Origin: Homarus americanus
Lineage: Eukaryota > Arthropoda > Malacostraca > Decapoda > Nephropidae
Assembly: GCF_018991925.1 (NCBI RefSeq)
Contig: NW_024722158.1
Span: forward strand, 8,994,420-9,058,419
DNA length: 64,000 nucleotides
Reading direction: 5' to 3'
Shown: piece after piece, positions 58,048-64,000 of the stretch
How the letters are laid out: every line of letters begins with the position of its first letter
How positions within the stretch are numbered: the first letter of the stretch is position 1
Notes under the pieces: model-generated
What the model was told of the DNA's origin: nothing
What the model saw: the letters and a program-made list of their open reading frames with translations, nothing else
The model's database searches: none
Made by a program: the position numbers and the translations under genes

Positions 58048-58635
58048 TGTTACGAACCATGCCATCAATTGTCATGATCTACCTACCCAGCACTACGAGC
58101 AATGCCATCTAGGGACGAAACCCGATTATGACTACTCTTAGTTACCACTCCGGGGTTTCCCTTCTCCATATCCTGGTTGTTGCGTCACCTCCTCAAAGTC
58201 TTCCTCATCAGCTCCAGTTCGATGAGAGTTCAGTTCACTCTGGGAAGTGACCACAGGATCACCTATCCTGGAAACCTACGGCACAGTGACTACCTACCGT
58301 CTTCTACAATACTCAGCCTTACTCGTCAGCCATCTCAGCTCCGCACTTAAGTATTTGTAATCTTATATTGCCTCCCCACCTCCACCTTGCTTCAAATTAT
58401 TGTATGTTGTATAAATATGTATATACTGTTAATGTTTAGGTTAAGTATGGTTAAGGGTAAATTATAGAAAGCTGAATATTTTGTTAAGGAATTTATGGTA
58501 CTTTATTATACACAACAAAAACTCGCATCCTTTGTCTACCCTTTTATAGTCCGATTGTCTTTGTTTTTTTATTGTTGTTGCCTGTTGGGATCTGGGTAGA
58601 CTTTTAACTATATTCTAAATCCCCAACTCGTAACA
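58048..58635 (+). repeat. 3' LTR (588 bp) of the gypsy-type element
   Basis: It starts TGTTACGAACC and ends CTCGTAACA, giving an 8-bp perfect terminal inverted repeat. A TATA-like stretch (TATAAATATG) lies near 58,409. Its first 28 bp recur at 57,677. The LTR appears complete. Confidence 0.88.
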
Positions 58636-58640
58636 GTTGT

Positions 58641-59688
58641 ATTTGAATTTTTTTACATTTTAAGAAATTGCATTTGTGAAAGAATCATTTGATGTAAAAT
58701 TATGGACGTTCTTCACTGTATTGAATCACATGTTACGAGGCACTTATGAATAATGGGCCAGGTGAACAACCTCATTTAATTCAAAGGTGCGATTTTCCAG
58801 TTAATTACGCCTTGTAATATGTTGCATAAATAAGAGCAAATTGCAAGCAAATTTCCCTGGAAATTCATCAATACTGTACCCGCATGGTGTTAATATTGTG
58901 TATTTATTGAGAGATAAAGTAAATACAATTAAAGTAGAAAAGACGGACTGAACTAGCTCTAAAAGACACTATTTGAGTTATAAATTTTAAAGTTTTCTTC
59001 GGTGACTCCCATCTCCCTGTAGTAGGGGAACCCCCCCCCCCCGCTCCTCCCCGCGATTCGCACGTCTTGGTCCTGCCAGCCCGAGGCGATGCTTCCCCGG
59101 CCTCACTCTTTTCCTTACACATTTTCCTTCTCCCCAAAAAAACATTTTCCGGAACCACCGCTGTTGTGGCCCATTACCATCTGCGTGACTGAAAGCTGTG
59201 AGCTACCTAGCGGATGTAAACATTCAATTAGGTAACATCATAATAAGACCCATAACAAACTGGTCGATGTTTTGATAAATTTGGCGTAAGTCAAATTGTG
59301 AAAAGTGGTAAAAGTAAAGTGTCTTAACACTTTGTTCAGTTTATACAACTTCTTCAGGTAGGTTGGGAAATGTTCTTCGTAACGCAGCTTTAGTTAAACA
59401 TTAATACCCCAGCAGTGTGTCTGAGCCTCAGCCGCCCCTGGGTGTGCACCGCGGGAGGAGGTACAGTATGTGGTAGTGACCCACTGTCGCCTCCTTTTTC
59501 CTGGTCTACTGAGGCTTCACTTCAACCACCACACTGAGACTCAACCAACATCCTTCACGTCCACTATACATCACTTAACTCTCTCCCTGCCCACCACTCA
59601 CCTTCTTCACTTACTGTCCCTTCTAATTTTCTACCCAGTTAAACACAAAAAGGTGGTAAAAAAAATGTAAACTGGACTTAATGAAAAC
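58641..59688. other. Unassigned AT-rich DNA
   Basis: A C homopolymer of about 14 bases lies at 59,029-59,042, inside a minus-strand frame at 58,904-59,158 that is Gly/Pro-rich and not recognised. The rest has no features. Confidence 0.5.
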
Positions 59689-59689
59689 A

Positions 59690-60235
59690 CCAAACCATAA
59701 CTCACTTAACTTTACCATATATTCTCTCCATTTGTTCTTCAAACTCACTACACAAGTCTTAAAAGAAATCTTACAACAGTTCCTCAAACCACACCTCAGT
59801 AGCCTCCTTCAGCTCCTCACCATTGGGGGTGGAACTTAGGGTTTTCACACACACATAATACACACTTGGGGTCAGATCAGGGCTGTAGGGAGGATGGTCG
59901 AGCTACTCCTCAACTACAGTCGTGATTAAACACCTGTGTGCTATGGCATTTGTGGACTGAGATAACGTCATGCCGAAACAACACATCTCTTGTCAACTTT
60001 CCCCGTTATCTCTCCCAAATATTGTCACACAGTTGGACCAGTTGGTAAATCTTTGGACCAACCAAAGATTTACCAGATATCGTTGTTTTATGCGGCAGGT
60101 AGTCGATCAGCCGAATTCCTCAGGCATCCCAGAAAATCGAGGTCATGATCTTTACAGCAGAGTTGACTTCTGAACATCTTCGGGGTCTGAGAGTTGAGGT
60201 GCTTTTATTGCATGGATTCCATCTTTGGCTTCGTG
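59690..60235 (-). mobile_element. Decayed mariner (Tc1/mariner) transposase, catalytic-domain remnant
   Basis: On the minus strand, pieces in three frames line up in order with a mariner transposase. PKMESMQ, a stop and KH lie near 60,215. VKIMTSIFWDA holds the first catalytic Asp (about 60,125-60,150) and is followed by IRLIDYLPHKTTISG. RGKLTRDVLFRHDVISVHK holds the second Asp (about 59,955-60,005). Then SPDLTPSVYYV lies at 59,860-59,885, followed by ELKEATEVWFEELL (about 59,790-59,830). In mariners the third acidic residue sits in the PSDY motif; here it is PSVY, so the DD34D triad is broken. Several stops and at least three frameshifts are present, and the DNA-binding N-terminus and terminal inverted repeats were not found. 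The codons have drifted heavily, so the copy is old. Confidence 0.8.
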
Positions 60236-62149
60236 CAGTTCAGGGAGGTTACTGCTTATAACAATACTCAAGTGTGTCTCCTAAGTACTGAGGAACCTTA
60301 TGAATTACACTATGTTCCTGCCACAAACACATTGTACTCTTACCTCAAGCAGATGGTATAAGGGCCTGTGTGTGCCTCTTATAACAATTTCTTTACTCTA
60401 ATACTTATAACCATTGGTAGCGTGACGAGAGGAGGCTCGTGGGTATATGTAATGATAGTATCAAGTAATAGGGAGGAAACAACGGTAGATACTGTAGGTA
60501 AATAATAGACACAATATACATATACAAAATTTATTTAAACATTAATATGAAGGTAGGAGAAAAAATATATGTACCAACAGACGAAATCTGGTACTATGCC
60601 CTCAGGCTCAACATACTCACACCACTACTGGGTGGACATACTCAATAACACAAACTCTTACAGTAACTTAGCACCATTAAAACCAGGGGCAACTGCCACT
60701 ACAACACTCAGTCGTCAGGAGTGATACTCAAGCAACCGCTATGGGGTCCTGCCACCATGGGGTACTTTCCAACGAACTCTGAAGATCCCCGTGGAATAAA
60801 ACCACCACACAAATAGCCCTACTGAGTAAGACACTCATCCACCAATGATGGGGGCTGGTAGTGGTGTGTGGCTTGGTGATCCGGGGTCACCTCGTGGGCC
60901 GAGCGTTAGGGTCAGACGAGCCAGCTATGGGGGCCATAGGTAGTCTGAAGTGTCGGACGGTCGGGTCTCACGAAGGTAACTGATCCTACTGGACCTCGGA
61001 CATCTCCCCAGACATAGTGGATACAACATCCACGCTACAGACACGGCCTAGGCTGCGTTGGGGACCTGTATGGGTGAAGGGGCGAGCACTTACTAACCGT
61101 GACAACGACATCACGTTTCAGGGGACGTTAGAGACGTAAATATTACTTCACTCAGAGCATATCAACTACGTTACTGTAACACTTGCACAATCAACTATTA
61201 ATTGGGTCAAATCACTTAAAGAAGGGCGAATTGCAACACAGAGTGGAATGACCTACCTGTATGGGTGAAAAGGCGAGCACTTACTAAAGGTTGAAATGCC
61301 CGCGGCACCCTCACTCAAAATAGGTCAGGGAGTCCACCTACTTCTATTTCGATGAATTAATTTACTGTACACTCTGACGTTGAAACTGAGACTATGAACT
61401 CAGTTTCATTCCCTACTATTATCTTCACTAACAATGCTCTGGCTGAGCTATCAAAAGCAAAATTAAATTGATTACAAAGGGTTGGATAGCAACAGGTCCC
61501 AACATACAGCGTCTTGCTACGAAATCCGCAGATTATATTCAAAGACGGCCTATCGATGACGTCATCAAGGAAACAGAGAAAACGGGGAACGTTTCCACTG
61601 GGGGACTCAGAAGGTTTTGTGGACGTTTGAGCGTAATATGAATCCTTAAGGTTTTCAGGTTAGCCATCATCACGATCATGACAATGGTGTTTATTCCTAT
61701 TTCCAATCTGATCTTTCCTAAGTCTATCATCATAATCTTGAATTCCCAAAAACAATCTACTTTGGTTTGCGTTTTATCTTCCTCTACAACACCTACTTTT
61801 ATCTATTGTATTAATAGCTTCCCTAAACAAGGTCACAACACAACCTGACTCATTCACTTGGACTCGCGCAGATAACCCTAAACCCGCTCCGAGTCCCTCA
61901 CAGCCCTGGTGATTAATCACATTCTACATGTGCTCTTCGTCACACAACAGTACAAATCCTTACACTGTTTCCACTTTTAGTCGTTCATCAGATCACCGAC
62001 TTATTGTTGCATGTTCCACCTTCACTTCTGTCACATCCTCCCCTCCCTATAGTAGAGCGGATAATGGAAAAAATCGTGCAAATGGTGATACAAGCATGAA
62101 ATTTGACATGATCATACCCTAGGAGCTACTTGTCATCTGCCTCATTGGC
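60236..62149. other. Unassigned DNA with one 33-bp direct repeat
   Basis: ACCTGTATGGGTGAAGGGGC with GAGCACTTACTAA at 61,064-61,096 recurs at 61,255-61,287 with two mismatches (offset 191). No coding region is supported; the short frames at 61,357-61,542, 61,539-61,733 and 61,928-62,122 have no motifs. Confidence 0.5.
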
Positions 62150-62162
62150 CATTTGGAAATCC

Positions 62163-62193
62163 AAGATGGCGGCCATTTCTCAAGATGGCTGCC
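62163..62193 (+). promoter_or_regulatory. Paired AAGATGGCGGC/AAGATGGCTGC motifs (YY1-like core)
   Basis: AAGATGGCGGCCAT (62,163) and AAGATGGCTGCCAA (62,183) lie 20 bp apart. AAGATGGCGGC is the consensus core bound by YY1 in animals. In invertebrate genomes this word also occurs inside dispersed repeats, and no transcription start can be placed here, so the regulatory role is uncertain. Confidence 0.3.
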
Positions 62194-62376
62194 AAATTGA
62201 CCTTCGAAAGATGATTTTTTATAGAAACTGATGTAGTTGGTCAATCTAAATGATCTTAGTGTCGATATATATGTTTTCAAGCATGCTCAGAATTTTTTTT
62301 CTATTTCTGATATTCTCAGATATATGTCTTATTTATGACTGGTTTTATGTACTGGATTTATGTTTTTTCCAACTAG

Positions 62377-62540
62377 GTGAGGGTAGCATGGAGAGGGTCT
62401 CTGCATGTGAGGGAGTGATTGTCGGGCACTACCAGGGCACACTGGTGACATCACTGCTGTGCAACCCAGCATGGGGTTCAGTGTCAGCTAAGAAAAAGCA
62501 TGTCATACTGCAACAGCTTAGTGTCCCAAATACTGCTTAA
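62377..62540 (+). CDS. Possible short coding exon, unknown product
   Basis: A pyrimidine-rich stretch ending TTTTTTCCAACTAG (about 62,363-62,376) is a good 3' splice-site match. It is followed by an open frame with SMERVSACEGVIVGHYQGTL and NPAWGSVSAKKKHVI, stopping at TAA 62,538-62,540. Codon use and the higher GC content differ from the AT-rich sequence just upstream. An ATG (about 62,389) also lies within it. No family is recognised. It lies 234 bp upstream of the zinc-finger-like frame in the same direction, but TGA at 62,771 and the stop here separate them. Confidence 0.3.
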
Positions 62541-62773
62541 CCAACCCCAAATCAGTTAAGCAGCCGCACCTGAATTGACAGGATGTGCCAGCGCGGGAGA
62601 GCCAAGCCAAGGATAACGGGGTTTTAGTTATCTGGATGGTGTACAGATAGCACGGGACTAATGACACTGGATGAACGATCGGACTAGGTGTAGGGCAAAA
62701 GGCATGAACCTAGTTGTATCCCATACAAGAAAGTGCTCATCAGGGTGGTAAAAGGATAAACCCTCGGCCCTGA
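62541..62773 (+). other. Spacer upstream of the CxxC/HxxC open frame
   Basis: A GC-balanced sequence without an open frame. It could be a leader or intron of the following gene; no clear splice sites were found apart from a weak AG at 62,785-62,786. Confidence 0.4.
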
Positions 62774-63757
62774 AGATCAAAAATAGTTGTGGACACAAAA
62801 TCTACCAACAAATCATTGCTCACTGACTGGGCAAAGTGTTGTCTTTGTCAACAGGATAAGAAGGACGATCTTAAGTCTCCACATGCAAATCCTGCCAAAA
62901 AAGGAGATGACGGCTACAAGAGCTTGGCATGGAATATTCCTATATTTCATTCAATCAATGTACTGCCAGTCAAGCTTGACCCTGCAAGACTTGTTGAAGA
63001 TGATGGGATAGAGGAGACCTTGAGGAGAAACAAGGCACAGTATCATGAGAGTTGTAGACTTCTGTTCAACAACACAAAGTTAAATAGGGCTCAGAAAAGG
63101 CGAACCTCTGCAGTTGCTACAGAGGAGAGCAGCATTATCAAGATACCACGAATGGTCAGAGACCCCAAAGCAACAGAATGCTTTCAATGTGAGGAAGAAG
63201 CTTCGGGAGATGACACAAGACATGCAATGACAATGAAACTAAATAGAAGACTGAATGATTGTGCGAAGATACTTAGCGTTGGAAAACTCCGCGCCAAATT
63301 AAGTGAAGGAGATGTTGTGGCACAAGAACTGAAGTATCACCCACGCTGCCTGGCAGACCTGTACAACCGAGAAAGAACAAACCGAAATGCTCATGAGCAA
63401 GAAGATGCACAAGAGCTTCATCCGAACAAGGACGCATACCCAACAGCTTTCTCTGAACTGGTCACTTACATCACTCAGATGAAAGCTTCTAGTGAAGGTA
63501 CTGAACTACCCATTTTCAGACTTGCTGACCTGGTCACACTCAACAGACAGAGACTTGAGCAGCTGGATGTTGGATCGCCCGATGTTCATGCTACACGATT
63601 GAAGGACCAGCTGCTTTTTCACATCCCCCAGCTGCAAGCTCATCACCAAGGAAGAGATATCCTACTGGCCTTTGAGAAGGATGTTGGCTCAATCCTGGCA
63701 CAAGCAAGCAAATACGGTGACGTGATCCATCTGGCCAAGGCTGCAATTCACGAGTAG
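62774..63757 (+). CDS. Uncharacterised protein with two CxxC...HxxC modules, partial or broken copy
   Basis: This open frame of about 328 codons begins after a TGA at 62,771 and ends at TAG 63,755-63,757. Counting from the GTG at 62,789, it has two similar putative zinc-binding modules. The first is CCLC (C17, C20) paired with YHESC (H86, C89). The second is CFQC (C131, C134) paired with YHPRC (H184, C187). A region follows with FRLADLVTLNRQRLEQLDV and then GRDILLAFEKDVGSILAQAS. From memory of such sequences, this layout matches the N-terminal part of a multicopy uncharacterised family of marine invertebrates and fish, often suspected to be mobile. No search was possible. There is no in-frame ATG before residue 122 (63,152); where a start is expected the codon is GTG, which does not normally initiate in animals. 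The family usually continues past the place where this copy stops. It is therefore probably a truncated copy, or an internal exon. Confidence 0.6.
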   Translation, partial: RSKIVVDTKSTNKSLLTDWAKCCLCQQDKKDDLKSPHANPAKKGDDGYKSLAWNIPIFHSINVLPVKLDPARLVEDDGIEETLRRNKAQYHESCRLLFNNTKLNRAQKRRTSAVATEESSIIKIPRMVRDPKATECFQCEEEASGDDTRHAMTMKLNRRLNDCAKILSVGKLRAKLSEGDVVAQELKYHPRCLADLYNRERTNRNAHEQEDAQELHPNKDAYPTAFSELVTYITQMKASSEGTELPIFRLADLVTLNRQRLEQLDVGSPDVHATRLKDQLLFHIPQLQAHHQGRDILLAFEKDVGSILAQASKYGDVIHLAKAAIHE

Positions 63758-64000
63758 AGCGAGACCAACAAACATACGTCAAATTTACCTAAGAAAGGAA
63801 CAAAAACACAACGAATACAAACTTTTTAGAATACTTCCTGAACCAGAACAAATCTCACTACGGAATCTAAACAGATTTCGAAGTAACTAGCGGCATTAAA
63901 TATAAAAGAAGAATTAATGAAAAAATAGAAGAAGATAAATGAAAAATAAATCATAAGAAAAACACCAGTGCCGGGTAAGGAAACAAGAAGAAGGAGGGCT
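63758..64000. other. AT-rich flank, nothing recognised
   Basis: The sequence becomes A-rich (AAAATAGAAGAAGATAAATG) without an open continuation of the preceding frame. It is cut by the window end. Confidence 0.5.

Larger units (their letters stand above)
57677..58635 (+). mobile_element. Ty3/gypsy-type LTR retrotransposon deletion derivative (959 bp) with 5-bp target duplications
   Basis: The element is bounded by TGTTACGA (57,677) and TCGTAACA (ending 58,635), which are exact inverted copies of each other. It is flanked by the same five bases, GTTGT, at 57,672-57,676 and 58,636-58,640, the target-site duplication size of Ty3/gypsy elements. The first 28 bp (57,677-57,704) match the start of the 3' LTR at 58,048 with one mismatch (CCACGCC versus CCATGCC). 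At about 57,705 they jump directly into pol, in the RNase H domain. Thus nearly the whole 5' LTR, leader, gag and most of pol are missing in one internal deletion, while both outer ends and the target duplications survive. It lacks a primer-binding site and all other enzymes, so it cannot move on its own. Confidence 0.88.

Noticed and set aside
58904..59158. Minus-strand Gly/Arg-rich frame of 84 codons
   Set aside because: It passes through a C homopolymer (59,029-59,042) that is error-prone in sequencing; no recognised domain, no acceptor or donor sites in convincing places.

Overview
This is eukaryotic, repeat-dominated DNA. It holds no bacterial-style operons and no convincing intact single-copy gene. 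Arthropod-type telomeric pentamers (CCTAA) recur at four internal sites. There are CR1-like LINEs with a TTCTTATG-type 3' end, a mariner remnant, and unusually dense micro- and minisatellites. Together these suggest an arthropod, most likely a decapod crustacean. That assignment is inference; no species marker is present.

Layout. (1) Positions 1-31,239 are one enormous tandem array of a 23-bp satellite with nested higher-order structure: about 0.4-0.48 kb units, local duplications of about 0.6, 3.2 and 3.7 kb, and a collinear super-repeat about 13.6 kb apart. From about 15,390 to the gap the same array is full of small indels and recurring word substitutions, which look more like uncorrected long-read consensus than biology. 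(2) 31,240-31,338 is an assembly gap. (3) 31,339-34,540 holds the 3' half of a dead LINE reverse transcriptase (minus strand), a nearly C-free GT-rich array, a telomere-like block, a 13-bp minisatellite and several microsatellites. (4) 34,540-46,105 is AT-rich intergenic DNA with an inverted/sense CR1 pair that looks like a twin-primed insertion, a possible terminal exon on the minus strand, a tRNA-derived SINE head, and a second dead CR1 whose FADD catalytic box has become FAGG. (5) 46,270-54,312 is a cluster of about ten unrelated minisatellite families (15-55 bp). (6) 54,312-62,150 is mostly unassigned AT-rich DNA. It contains a 959-bp Ty3/gypsy-type deletion derivative with a 588-bp 3' LTR and matching 5-bp target duplications, and a decayed mariner transposase. 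(7) 62,150-64,000 has two GATGGC motifs, a possible short exon and a 328-codon open frame. That frame carries two CxxC...HxxC modules and resembles an uncharacterised multicopy protein family of marine animals.

No gene network can be described. The window is a record of repeat turnover: satellite amplification, retrotransposition followed by decay, and minisatellite expansion. The long open frames in the satellite and minisatellites follow from stop-free repeat units and should not be taken as genes. All homology calls were made by eye from motifs, without any database search.
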